NCBI GenBank assembly: GCA_026874595.1
Contig: CM049321.1
Coordinates: 3,963,479-4,027,478 of the forward strand
Origin: Sipunculus nudus
Lineage: Eukaryota; Annelida; Sipuncula; Golfingiida; Sipunculidae
Reading direction: 5' to 3'
Length of the DNA: 64,000 nucleotides
Of this stretch, positions 12,345 through 24,289 are shown piece after piece. Under the pieces are notes generated by a model that was not told where the DNA came from, made no database searches, and saw nothing but the letters and a program-made list of their open reading frames with translations. Within the stretch, counting starts at the first letter, position 1; the number at the start of each line of letters is the position of its first letter. The position numbers and the translations under genes were made by a program.

Positions 12345-12679
12345 ATGTTATCCGGAAATGCCAGTGTTTTAACATACGTCGAAGAAATGATTTGAACAAT
12401 TTAGGTTAAAGTTAAATAGGACAGTGTAACCATTGCAAAATATGTTTTCATTGTAATTTCGGGAATGGGTTACTAAACTAAACATAAACAATAGGTGGTG
12501 TAAGCTTGGTTATTTTATAATAAAAGAAAATAAGGGATGCAGTTTAGAAAGCCATCTGTTGTCCATAAATGAGAGATAAATCTCGGGGATTGAGCTTTGT
12601 GAAATTATTTTTTTTTAATATATATGTGTGTGTGGGTATTACAATAGATATTTTTGTAGTTCTTAAAACCATTATCATT

Positions 12680-13330
12680 AGGCGCGGTACAAAGATCAGT
12701 GTCAAAGAGTTAATGTATTGATTGGATGGAAAATATAATGAATAATAAACATTTTGTCTACAAACATGAATGTATATCTGGAGTAGCGTTGTACAAATAG
12801 AGAATTTATTGTTTGGCCGGTGGATTTACGCAGTACAATAAAAATATTCAGCAGTGTATTTTCTGACTGATATGTCACGTGACCAAGATCAAAAAGAAGA
12901 AAAGGAAATAAAATGTCTGCATCAAATAAAGTACTTCAGTTCCTTTTAGTAAACATTATCATTTACTCTAATTACCCTTATTATTAATTACGGTAATACC
13001 ACTTTTGCATGTCAGCGCCGTCTTGTGTAAACTTTTGAGGAGCATAAAATGACAGGCGGGAGTTCTACTGAATAATTTCTTTGGATGTCTCCATGAAATT
13101 AGATCGTATACAAAGGTAGTCAGGAGAATTACACTGAACTTAACATTTAATGCAGCTGTCGGTTTCTGTAAAATAAAATTATTTGAAACATAATATCATT
13201 ACAACGTTTGATAACTAGTTTTTGCTCAAAAACAATAGGGAAATTGCCATAAATAACCCCTTGGTTTTGTTCATCTTTGTCGAATAAATGTTATTGGTGA
13301 CAAGAAAGCAGTTGCTTATATGGGTGCACT
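12680..13330. repeat. TLR-flank module, copy 1
   Basis: This stretch aligns in the same orientation with 19740-20650. Shared marks are the TTCAGCAGTGTAT core (12850 and 19845), CGGTAATACC (12992 and 20001), ATAAAATGACAG near 13043 and 20055, and the GTTCATCTTTG-TCGAAT stretch (13270 and 20597). No coding capacity is visible. It looks like TLR 5' or 3' flank duplicated along with the receptor copies. Confidence 0.6.
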
Positions 13331-13901
13331 ATAACTACAGTAAACATGAAGAAATATTATTTCCACATATATTCAATTAGTTCTCTTATGAAATCTCGTA
13401 AAAATATATAAAGTCTGCCAAACACAAATTTAAGAAATCGCAGGAAAACTTTGGACTTTGATGAAACCGCAGAAATATATTACTTATCTAGGTTTGGTTT
13501 TTCAGATGACCTTGACACACAGTACGCATAACATATTTCAGCTCACTATTTCAGTTTGTTTCTCATGGATTCACTTTTGGGTTTCATCTAATGAGACACT
13601 GTGGCTCCAAGAAAATTCATCAACAGGAACCATATTCGTTGCTAAAAGTTAAACAGTGCACACATTCGTAGTATTAGCTTGTAAATTCAATCATAAAGGA
13701 AATCTGACAATACAAACTTGAGGGTCAGTTTTATAATACATATCTTCACTCAGTGGTAATCTGATTTCTTATCATTTGACCTATCCACCAGAGCCAAAAT
13801 GCTCCGCCCTTTTAACCTAATTATTACAATAAGCCCCAATACACTCCTACACAGAAGGTCTTCCATGCCCATGGTAGTGAGAGCTACTTACAATATAATA
13901 A

Positions 13902-13949
13902 TGACGTCACTAAGGTCGATAACGCATAACGACGTATTGATTGACGTCA
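13902..13949. promoter_or_regulatory. Two CRE palindromes (TGACGTCA)
   Basis: Perfect TGACGTCA sites lie at 13902-13909 and 13942-13949, 40 bp apart. This is the consensus of CREB/ATF factors. No gene is recognised nearby, so function is unproven. Confidence 0.35.
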
Positions 13950-14425
13950 TCAACGTTTATCGCTGTCCTCATATCGCAGTCACTGTGAACAGTTTTGCAA
14001 TATTTTGGATTATTTGTCTCATACGAATTACATGCAAAGTAGGACAGTATTATTTACTCGGTAGTGAGGAATTGCCCTGCAGCCTATAGCCTAGAATTTT
14101 TTATACTCTCTCCTTTGTATAAAAAAATATCCCGGAAAACATGCCGACCTGGGTACTGCCCACTGGTACAGACTACACGTGTTCTGTTTGACAGAGCTCT
14201 GTCAAATTATGCAAAATTTTGTTTTTGTCGGATGATTGACGCTTCACAATGTTTAAGGTCACCTGAGTGTTGCTCGTTAGTCCAATGCTTATAGTTGTTC
14301 ATTGAATGAATATGCGATTGAGGTCATATAGAGTTCATGTCTTCATGTCCTCCAAGAAATTCTTTTAAGCACACCAGGGTGCTCCTTTGTTAAACAAAAC
14401 GTACAGGGCTTTTCATTCTATGTAC

Positions 14426-14475
<50 letters not shown>

Positions 14476-14977
14476 GCATGTCTTCACAAAATTATTTCTA
14501 TTGCATTAATTTTACATATTCGAGATAATTGGGAATTTCATATTATGACCCTATCAGTTCCCTCAAAGACCAGATTCCTTCCTGCAGCATCTGGTGTTTG
14601 CCAGTGAACAACATTTTCAAATCGCCGACAGTACACATTATTCCCGCAAAGAATCTTTTATTTAGAAAAGGACATTATCCGTCAGTCTCTTTATAAAAAA
14701 AATTGCGACTAGGAATATGGGGTATTAACAAGATTTGTATTTTTTTAGTTACAGAACCTCACAAACTGTAGACAGACATACAGCTTGGCAGGATTACAAA
14801 ATCTGTATAATCTTCTATAGGGGAGTGGAAAATAATGATAAATTTCAACAAGATGTCAGCACCAGATGTTCATGATCTAAGTGAAAATGATCACTATATA
14901 TAAAAATATATAAATTTATCTAATGTTATCCTTATTTTATAACTGTGTATTAGTATTATAGTATTATTATGGTACTA
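13950..14977. other. Intergenic, no gene supported
   Basis: The short open frames at 13799-14294 show no recognisable domain. A (TA)n tract occupies 14434-14473. Confidence 0.35.
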
Positions 14978-15091
14978 GTATCTCCGACAGATGCCGCCAC
15001 ACCGAGATCCAAGAGGAAAAGAGGAGGAGACACGGCCGAACAACAGGCTGGACGAATTGCAATGTACCGCAGATTAAAACGTCAGAGTTAA
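14978..15091 (+). CDS. Possible terminal exon or coding relic (37 codons)
   Basis: After a TACTAG acceptor-like dinucleotide the frame reads VSPTDAATPRSKRKRGG, then DTAEQQAGRIAMYRRLKRQS and TAA at 15089. Its composition (charged, KRKR cluster, GC-richer than the surroundings) looks like real protein, not AT-rich noise. The KRKR run could be a nuclear localisation signal. I recognise no family and see no matching upstream exon, so it may be the last exon of an unseen gene or a relic. Confidence 0.3.
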   Translation, partial: VSPTDAATPRSKRKRGGDTAEQQAGRIAMYRRLKRQS

Positions 15092-15251
15092 TCTACGTGT
15101 TAAATGAAGGGTCGTATTTACGCATTTTCTGACAACAAACAAATCACATCTATACATCAGGTGATGCCAAACACAACATTTCTCGTTTTATAAGAGGAAC
15201 ATAAATGATAGAACTGAAAGATCTCAGTTTCGCATAGCTCCTTCATTTCAA

Positions 15252-16695
15252 AGACCAGGGCAGAGGGCGCTTTATAGCGATATATGAGTGTTTTTAGTGC
15301 AGGGAGGAGGGCGCTTTGTAGCGATTCATGTGAGGTTTCAGTGGAGGGCAGAGGGCGCTTTATAGTGACGTATGTGTGTTTTTTAGTGATGATAAATGTG
15401 TTTTCCGTGCAAGGCAGAGGGCATTTGTAGTGATATATGTGTTTTTTTTTCAGTGCAGGGCAGAACGCGCTTTTTAGCAATATAAGTGTGTTTTCATTGC
15501 AGGGCAGAGGGCACCTTTAAGTGATGATATATGTGTTTTCAGTGCGGGGCAGAGGGCGCATTGTAGTGATTTATGTGTGTTTTCAGTTCAGGGCAGAGGC
15601 CGCTTTGTAGTGATTTATGTGTGTTTTCAGTGCAGGACAGAGGGCGCTCTGTAGTGATCCATGTAAGTTTTCAGTGGAGGGCAGAGGGCGCTTTGTGATG
15701 ACAAATGTGTGTTTTCAGTGCAGGGCAGAGGGCGCTTTGAAGTGATATATGTGTGTTTTCAATACAGGGCAGAGGGTGCTTTGTAGTGATTTATGTAAGT
15801 TTTCATTGCAGGGCAGAGGGCGCTTTGTGATGATATATGTGTGTTTTCAGTGCAGGGCAGAGGGCGCTTTGTAGTGATATATGTGTGTTTTCAATACAGG
15901 GCAGAGGGTGCTTTGTGTGATTTAATGTAAGTTTTCGTTGCAGGGCAGAGGGCGCTTTGTGATGATATATGTGTGTTTTCATTGCAGGGCAGAGGGCGCT
16001 TTGTGATGATATATGTGTGTTTTCAGTGCAGGGCAGACGGCGCTTTTTAATGATGATAAATGTGTTTTCAGTCAGGGCAGAGGGCGCTTTGTAGTGATTT
16101 ATGTGTGTTTTCAGTGCAGGGCAGAGAGCGTTTTGTAGTGATGATATATGTGTGTTTTCAATGCAGGGCTGAGGGTGCTTTGTTTTGTTACATGTGTGTT
16201 TTTAATGAAAGGCATAGGGCGCTTTGTTTTGATATATGTGCGTTTTCAGTGCAGAGCAGAGGGCACTTTGTAGTGATGATATATGTGTTTTAGTGCAGAT
16301 CAGAGGGCGCTTTGTAGAGATAAATATGTGCTTTCAGTGCAGGGCAGAGGGCGCTTTTTGATGATCTAGGTGTGTTTTTAATGCGGAAAAGATGGCGCTT
16401 TGTAGCGATATATGTGTGTTTTCAGTGCAGGGCAGAGGGCGCTTTGTGATGATATATGTGTGTTTTCAGTGCAGGGCAGAGGGCGCTTTGTGATTATTTA
16501 TATGTGTTTTCAGTGCAGAGCAGAGGGCGCTCTGTAGTGATATATGCGTGTCTTCTGTGCAGGGCAGAGGGCGCTTTGTGATTATATATGTGTGTTTCCA
16601 GTGCAGGGCAGAAGGCGCTTTCTGATGATATAGGTGTGTTTTCAGTGCAGAAATGACGGCGCTTTGTGATTATATATGTGTTTTCAGTGCAAGTG
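15252..16695. repeat. 44-bp minisatellite with GGCAGAGGGCGCT core
   Basis: About 33 copies of a unit of roughly 43-47 bp. Each has a conserved GCAGGGCAGAGGGCGCTTTG block followed by a TGATATATGTGTGTTTTCAG stretch. Unit order shows local higher-order copying; the 15800-16020 units repeat one another closely. Short open frames inside are by-products of the repeat. The core partly matches the conserved half of the animal CTCF motif (Y-AGRKGGCR). Confidence 0.9.
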
Positions 16696-17420
16696 GTAGG
16701 GAAACGCGTTAAATGTTGTGTAGCGGTGGGGCGATATGTATCTTTATCGTATAATTATAACATTTTGTAATCATAATACGTGATAAATAATGATAAGATA
16801 CAACAACAGCAGATCCTGTATCTTTACGTTTTTTTTGCTATTTCGAATTTGAAAGGCAGAATCCTTACACTGCAAACATCGCTCAGGACTAAAAGATGAA
16901 CTTTTCAACAAACAATAATCACTAAATACAAACAACATATATCATCATTCATATTCTAGATATATATAGTTACAATAATGATGTATAAGATACAAAGATT
17001 TTACATGGAATATACACATAGGGTGACAGACACCAGAACCCTGTTAGTATCCAGGACTGGAAATCATAGAAAAAGAACTTAAATACGATTAGTAATTACA
17101 AAAAATAATGAAACCATAAAAGTGATCTGACTTAAGAAAACAGAATAGGTGCTCGGGCGATTTATTTTAAGAGGTCTGAGACCTCGCCATGGACTCTCCG
17201 GACTTTTTTTCCTGGTATGGCAAGATCATCTTGAAAACGACCGTTTCTGTTTAATTATATATATGAAATAAAAAATAATATTACATAACTATATTATTAT
17301 CTCTCATGCAATTTTTCAGTTGTCAAATGACATTTACCAGGAATAGGGCCAAACCTTAAATATATTCCACACTGTTAAAAACTTATTACCACGGTAATAA
17401 AGACAGACTTTTCACGTATT
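16696..17420. other. No gene seen
   Basis: AT-rich spacer between the 44-bp minisatellite and the 3' end of TLR pseudogene 2. No features are supported. Confidence 0.4.
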
Positions 17421-19561
17421 TCACATTGCTCTGTGGTTAAAGAGGTTCGTTCTGATCTGTTTACCATCTTTATACTCAGGAAGAGGAGGTCCAAGCGCGT
17501 CACGAAGACGGAACCAGACCAGTTTTTGTTCAGTGTGTGTTTTAGGCCACGGAAGATAAGTGTTAGATTCCAATAGGTAGTCAAGACTGGCCGATCTGCC
17601 AGCTTTTAGTTTTTTCAGGTCGTCTAGTATGACCGAATAACTTTGGCGTGTCGTAAACTGTGCTGTTCTTTAGCAAAGTGTATCTCGGTTTAAAAATACC
17701 TGCCCTTCAGTGCATTTCTAGATATGACAAACACAGCATTCTTGCTAGAGCGAAAAGCGTCCGAGATGTTTTCATCAACGCTTATCCCTGGAGCTAAATT
17801 TCTCTCATGAACACAAAAAGTGTACCTATGCCGTTCTTCAAGGTTCTGCATAGCTAACTCAATAAACCAATAATCATTTGTATTGTAACACAGAAATGCG
17901 TCAAAGATATAATTTTGTTGATCTCCTTTAGCTGCTTTAAATCTCGTCAGTTCTCTCGCAAAATACCAGATGTATAGCAAGCGCCACCTGTAGCGGTAGA
18001 TCAAACAGACTACCAATATAATTATCAGTGTAATTGTATATGTCAAAAACAGCTTAAATACCAACTTGTCATCAAAGCCATCGTCACATTCAGCATACAT
18101 TTGGCCTACATTAAAGGAGTAAATATCCAAGGGTTTGAAACCTGTGTAAAACGGCACTTAAATCCAATAAATCGCACTGGCAAGCTTTGTATTCTTCTGA
18201 CCTTGTCCAGGTCACTGCATGGACACTGCAGGGGGTTTCCGGTCATGCGTATTGTCACGTTCTCCTCTCTACTAAATTTGTTCCATCGCTTATAACCGAT
18301 TCATTAAGGGTAACAATTTTATTATAACTAAGGTCCAACGTTTTTAGATGCTTGAGACCGCCGACTCTGAAGCTCGCATCAGTAATGTGACAATGATGTA
18401 AGTTCAAATAGACGAGTTGGGTGAAATTTGTTAATATATCTGACTTCATGTCATTTCGAAATGAATTGTTGAACACATCTAAGTATTTTAACGTGTTATT
18501 CAGAGAGAATCGGATCTTTGGTATTGCCAAATATATTGGTATGATTGGAACATAGGATGCCCTAATCCGCATCAGATTAGGAGGAAAAACAACGTAATAT
18601 TCACATACAAGTGTCTCACGAAGACTATACTGTTAGTTCTGGCAGATGGAAAAACCTATATTTGGGGTTTCCTCCCTCCTTTTATGTGAGAAATCTTGCT
18701 CTCGATGCTAAAACGCTCAAGTGAATGCATCTGATTTATTTCTGGCAACACGCCAAATATATCTAATCCGAATAACATATTGTATGATAGATCCAGTATT
18801 TTTAATTTTACGAAATAGACGAGAACTCCTTTTCGTAATGCAATGATTTGATTATTTGCAAGATTCAGTGTAGTAGTGTTAGTTCCACGCAGACCGGCTG
18901 GTTTCAGGTCCCAGAATACCCCAGTCATACCGAGTTTACAGACCTTTTACAAAATTAACGCATTGATTGATGAATGCTTTAGTCCACAAAGCACTTGAAA
19001 TTCAAGTGCAGTTTGGTTGAAATGGTACCAGTTCTCCTAGAACAGGTGCTCTAGACGCCTCAAAGGCTTCAACAAGTGCAGAGGCATGAAAATCCTGGGG
19101 TGCAAATTGCTCATCACCAACCTATCGAGGTTTCCAGGCCGATAAATGCTCCTTCTTCTATCTTGTGAAGTTTGAAGTTCTTGTACATGTGGAGATGTAG
19201 TAACTGTGGCAGCCATTTTTTCATTTCCTTTATTTGTGTTCCTGATAAAACGAGATATGTTGTGTTTGGCCAGATGCACCTGATCTGGTTTATTGATATG
19301 ATGTGTTTACCGTGACAGAACCTCTGACGTGATTCTTGTAGGACTCCATTCTACACGGACATTTGTCTGGACGTTCAATACTGGCGTACATATCCGTTCG
19401 TCCATCTTGCTGTATGGTGATTCCCACCCCATCAATCCCGCTTGCCTCTACATAACAATTCTGTCCTGTCCCTATTACCCGGCTTTTAACATTAGAGGTG
19501 ATTTTTCCGTTCTGGCTTGAAGCGCGCACTTGTTTCGTTCAAAGCCTCAAAGAAATAAACA
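17421..19561 (-). pseudogene. Toll-like receptor pseudogene 2 (opposite strand)
   Basis: Read on the minus strand it follows the intact TLR from a signal-peptide-like start (MFISLRL then a stop, 19561) to the C-terminus (TGA 17421-17423). Open pieces include the N-terminal Cys region (TIQQDGRTDMYASI), LRRs at 18928-18656 (LNLANNQIIAL, LKILDLSYNML) and 18572-18255 (LVYLNLHHC, LKTLDLSYNKIV), and a long piece at 18157-17690. That last piece holds the transmembrane helix, the YRYRWRLLYIWYFAREL strip and most of the TIR (FDAFLCYNTNDYWFIEL). Frame breaks near 19520, 19280, 18950, 18600, 18250 and 17690 make it a pseudogene. The BB loop is NLAPG, with the usual Pro. The last TIR part survives in other frames (17380-17690). 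Confidence 0.9.
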
Positions 19562-19739
19562 TTGTACCGTAATATAATGGCCCATTGTATCTGCTTTCGA
19601 ACAGTGCTGAGTACGAGAGCTCGCAGAGTGCAACAGATGTTCATCAGTCAGTACGGAACTGTGAGAATAGCCGTAAATAGGCGGCCACAGTCTTAATAAG
19701 TCCCATGATCATAGTCTGTCCCGGTATTAAAAGAATCAT

Positions 19740-20650
19740 CTGTGTGTAAATAGATGATGCCTTGATTGGACGGAAAATATAGTCTGTCTAAACATAGTGT
19801 GGTTATTATTTGGATGGTTGTTTTACGTATTTAGATAGTAATCTTCAGCAGTGTATATCCTTCCAGTATATATCAAGTTACCTAAATCGATAAGGAACAC
19901 GTGCGTACAGCGAATACAATAGTTCACTTCCCTTTTGTTCATTCAGTAGGAATATCTGGCTCTACATGTGGGGTACTTAGAATGTTTTTATTATGAATTT
20001 CGGTAATACCGGTTCCTACATTTCGGCTTCATCTTGTTAACGTTCATTTAAAGCCATAAAATGACAGACGGGAATTCATACTGGATAGTTTCTTTGAATG
20101 TGCTAACGACATAAGATCAATTATAGACGTGGGGATTTAAAAGGGCATTTGCACTGATAGAAAATAGAATATTATTCGAGCTATCGTTTGCCAAAAACGA
20201 GGAAAGTTTAAAACAGTACAATGGTTTCCAATTTCAATACTAGATGCCGCTTTGAAACAAATAAATGAGACATATAAGGCCAAAAAGAACAAAGGAGTGG
20301 TTCTCAGGCACTTTTTTTTTATCAGTGCGGGCGGGCGATATTATATGTTTTTAGCTTATTGGTAGGCCAAAATATCATATGATCGAGGAAAAGCATGAAA
20401 ATAACAGAATTATTGGCTGAACGGGTTATAGCACTAAATAACAAAGGAAATCTGATCAAAATTGTATTATTTTATTCTTCTTGAAAAATAAAAATCAAAA
20501 TCATTTTTCTCATGCGTGGGGTTAAAGTTGACGCGGGCGGTGCCTGAGAACCATATCTTTTACATTTTTTACCTAATGAACCCTTGATTTGGTTCATCTT
20601 TGCCGAATCAAATATTGGTGACAAGTTTTCTGGGGCGCACTCATAGTGTA
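19740..20650. repeat. TLR-flank module, copy 2 (interrupted)
   Basis: Homologous to 12680-13330 in the same orientation, although it lies upstream of a minus-strand TLR copy. Homology runs about 19740-20130 and resumes about 20570-20650; a foldback element (20298-20553) lies between. There is no coding potential. Confidence 0.55.
20298..20553. mobile_element. Foldback/MITE-like element (256 bp)
   Basis: It begins TGGTTCTCAGGCAC and ends GTGCCTGAGAACCA, perfect 14-bp terminal inverted repeats. GC-rich GCGGGCGG-type patches lie just inside both ends. No clear target-site duplication is visible. It lies inside a module whose other copy (12680-13330) lacks it, which supports insertion. Confidence 0.65.
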
Positions 20651-20653
20651 ATA

Positions 20654-22401
20654 AGTATATACACAACGATTTTCATTCCTGTTCTATTTATAGGAATAGA
20701 TTTTTTTTGGTATCCTTCAGATGAAACACGCTTGTTAATTCATAAGGCCAGTTAATATAAAGGCAATGGCAAGCAGTCCTAGTTCGACAGACCCATATAA
20801 AATTTGAAATAATACACTGTAACCTTTAGAAAGATTTCATGAGAACAGCCAGTGCAGTGTGTTACTAAAAAGTCAACTTGAACATGTCCCTTACATTTAT
20901 TTAAAACAACAGATAAAGTTAAACCGGATAATTTAGAGTGGTGGTGAGATAGTATCCTTGTTATTAGATACACGGGATGATTTATGTATACTACATCTGA
21001 TATGCTGGTCCAAGATTGATTCCTGACATGATGGATGCTGAGAGTAGCAAGTTATAGATATGAAAGGGATAAACCTCCGCATATAATCAGGGCTCGAAAT
21101 AACATCTTTCCGCCTGTCTGAGACGGGCGACCACGTGCACGGAAAGGCAGTTTCCACCAATCCGTTGGTAAGGTGAACACAGATGTTTTCCACATCAGTA
21201 GCTGATACGAAATAACACACATGACACAAAAATGAAATATTTTCAGGTGGTGCTCCACTGACTCCATATATTTCCCTATAATTTCTTATACCCTCCGTCA
21301 TTTAGACCCTCATATCATATTTTTCTTGTATTTTTACTGCACAATCGTGTTTCTGATATAACAGTGCTACTATTGAAAACATTCAGTTCTTTTTACATGT
21401 GTATGTAGGATGGCATGTAAAATTCAAAATCGGGTTTACACTGGCTAAGTGTGACTGAAAGCTTGATATGATGATAGGATGCATCTTTTGTGGAAAGGCA
21501 ATTTTTTTCTGCCGAAAGGCAAACCTGTTATATTGCCTTCCCGATAGAATGGTGAAAATTTCAATGTATTATGAACCCTGTATAATACACCATGCATAAC
21601 TGACCGACCACAATCCACGTGCAAACCAGAGCACTGTTAATGTAAACCTTTTTCAATAGGCTGAATTTATATTGTATTTGAAGAAAAATCAGTATCTTCC
21701 TGAATCAATATTATTGAAGAAACAGAAAAATATTTAATTTACCCATCTAGATAACTTCTGGCTCGGCTCTTCAAACACGATTATCCATATTTAATCCCTA
21801 TGATTTCCTGGATCTTTTTTGGGTTGATATTCACAAACCTACAGCTTGCCATGAACGAAGATGACATAAGTCGTGGTCCCACCGTTCTGCGAAATACATT
21901 ATTTTAAATTAAAGCACCGACCCTCTACTGTCTAATACTTAACGGTAGTTCATTTAACGTTTAGTTACTTTTGGTTCTGACTATACAGCACAAACTAGTA
22001 TGACACTAAGTAGACCGCATACTACTACTGCATCCCCTTCTTTTTCATGATCAACACCAAACTTTATCCTGCCTTTCTTGCAGGACCCCATCTCTCGACA
22101 AGTTGATCAGTTGTTAACCCGGCTAATAGGTAAACTAGGAAGAGTAATGTTCCCATTGCCATATATATTTACAAAAGGTTTCCTAAAGTTAGTAATACAC
22201 GTGCAGTGGATTAGAGAAAAGGTTAAATCTATTGCATAGAAGTAATTAAGGCCGATTATCTATATTTTAACGCATATGGGCGGTCGTATGCAATACATTA
22301 AAAGAATGTTATGAACACATAAATTTAGTATATGCAGAGCGGTTATTTTATTAATGAACGTTATAACAATAAGGGTTGATCGCCCCGGTTGACCAGTATT
22401 G
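20654..22401. other. Intergenic, no gene supported
   Basis: Overlapping short frames on the minus strand near 21000-21300 have no recognisable domain. No RNA gene or repeat was recognised. Confidence 0.35.
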
Positions 22402-23256
22402 GAACAAGTGGCCCATGGGCCAGGACGCTCAGCTGAATTCAAGGAGATTTGAACAATGGGTAAAATGACTCCCAGAGTGCTCCAAAATCATGCTTTTAGC
22501 CAAAAGACCTTAGATATAGGTTACAGTGACCTTATTCTACATCCAGCCATTTGTGCCCATCTGACTAATTGTGTTAAAATTATGTTCTTTCACACAGCTT
22601 GCAGAAAATAGGTCACAGTGACATTTCAGGTTTCAAAGGAGATTTTAAATGTACCTCCCTAAAAAGTCATGTTAGAAGATTCTAAGCCAAATGGATACAA
22701 TTTCCGCTCCATCAGACTCACGGGGTGCCTAAAAATCATATTTTAATAAATAATTCGTAAAATATAGGTCACCATGACCTAATTTCAAGTTTCAATGGAG
22801 ATTTGCCTCCCTGGATATACAGTTAGAATTTCTAGGTCTAATAAGTACGGTTTGTGCCCCATTTACAGCCAGACCACTTCATTTGAAGGTCTCAAAAATA
22901 GACAAAAAATGCGTAAAACCTCGGAAATATACCGGTGGTGCCACCAGTTTGCGGAAACTGATGAAACACTCCATGATCAATATGCATGCAAAGAATCATG
23001 GCGATCAATGCGTCAGTTATTCAGATACTGGAGCTTTTGTATAATTTTTTAATTATTATTCTGGGGGGGGGGGGGGGTATTTATGAGCCCCATAGCTCGT
23101 AGGATATGGGTTACAGGGACCTAATTTCAGGTGTCCATGATTTTTCATTGACCTCCCTCGATGTTAAGTTAGAAGATTGCAGGTCCAGCAGATACAGTTT
23201 GTGCCCTGTTAACGGAAAGACGACCAGACGGACGAACAGTGATCGCTATAGAAACT
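22402..23256 (+). repeat. GACCCATGGGTC-type interspersed repeat, copy A
   Basis: Begins AACAAGTGGCCCATGGGCC followed by GCTCAGCTGA, the 5' signature shared with 23348, 41582, 42191, 53206 and 61038. Internal ATAGGTTACAGTGACC and ATTTCAGGTTTC blocks and a G15 run (23063-23077) follow. It ends in a decayed AACGGAAAGACGACCAGACGG stretch; the usual CAGCTGAGCTAAAA end is lost. Confidence 0.75.
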
Positions 23257-23347
23257 GATAATAATGATTCATACAAGGTCAAAGGTATAGGTGTAAGTGT
23301 TGATCCACAATATTAAATAGTTCTTCACCGAAAATGATGCACAAAAG

Positions 23348-23852
23348 AACAAGTGACCCATGGGTCATGACGCTCAGCTGACAAGCATGACCTGTATTTA
23401 AAGCCTGATGGTATACCATATGGTATCTGACCATACTTGGAAGATGGAAGGTTTGGGATGAAAAGTCTGACTTGAAATGCATCCACAACTTTTTTCAAGA
23501 AGCTGGTCCTGTGACATTGACCTTTGACCCTAAGACCTAAATATCGAAAGGTTTGTTCCTTTATTGACATGTAAGGTTTGGGATGATTATTTTGGCTATA
23601 AGAATTAATTCTGAAAGGTGCAAACACACCCCGTAACTCAGAGAAGATAGGTCACAGTGACCTAATTTCAGATCTGCAAAGAGATCTTTTTAGAACCTCT
23701 AAGACTGCATAGGGTTCATGTATCTAGCCATTACAGTTACAATTTGTGCCTTGCTAACGGCCGGACGGCTGGCCGGACGGACAGACAGAAGGACGACGGA
23801 CAAAGACCCATCGCTATAGCCCAGCATGACTGAAAGTCAGCTGAGCTAAAAA
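23348..23852 (+). repeat. GACCCATGGGTC-type interspersed repeat, copy B (complete ends)
   Basis: Starts AACAAGTGACCCATGGGTCA plus GCTCAGCTGAC. It ends with GGACGG-type repeats, CGCTATAGCCCAGCATGAC and GTCAGCTGAGCTAAAA. An internal TGACCTTTGACC block (near 23519) is shared with 62640-63610. No protein is encoded. Confidence 0.8.
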
Positions 23853-24061
23853 CTTTGACACCGCAATTTAATAAATAAAATATTGAAATAAGGGTCCGCA
23901 GCATATAAAGGACAGGAGAATATATGAAGACATTTCAATTTCCTGAACGCTTCCGTTTACGCGGGACAAACTGCATGCAGATGTATTGAGATCAGTAATT
24001 ATGTTACAATAATCACACAATAACACAGATAAATGACTGAACAAAATATTCAGTTCACAGT

Positions 24062-24277
24062 ATGAAATTTATTATCGAACCCCCGGCAGTACAAAGTCTT
24101 ATCCTCAAATATCTGGTTCGAGGACCCGGACGAGAAGTTCAAAATGTCATGACAAACCACGTGGCGGAGGAAGAGAAGCAGGCGACGTATCGAACCTGCT
24201 CCCTCAGTGACGTCATTTTTATTCTGCGTGACGTCATTTTTATTCTGCAGGCAAACAGTACTAACCCGACCTAACAA
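24062..24277. promoter_or_regulatory. GC-richer patch with duplicated CRE sites
   Basis: A 21-bp unit containing TGACGTCATTTTTATTCTGC is present twice in tandem, placing perfect CRE palindromes at 24208-24215 and 24229-24236. The patch is open for 70-75 codons on both strands, but neither product is recognised. It could be a small exon or a promoter-like element; I cannot decide. Confidence 0.3.
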
Positions 24278-24289
24278 TCAATCATCCCT

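Noticed and set aside
15157-16293. Open frames over the 44-bp minisatellite
   Set aside because: Repeat by-products; the translated repeats have no conserved reading frame.
20933-21301. 122-codon minus-strand frame
   Set aside because: No recognised domain; a second frame is open over the same bases and no splice or repeat context supports either.
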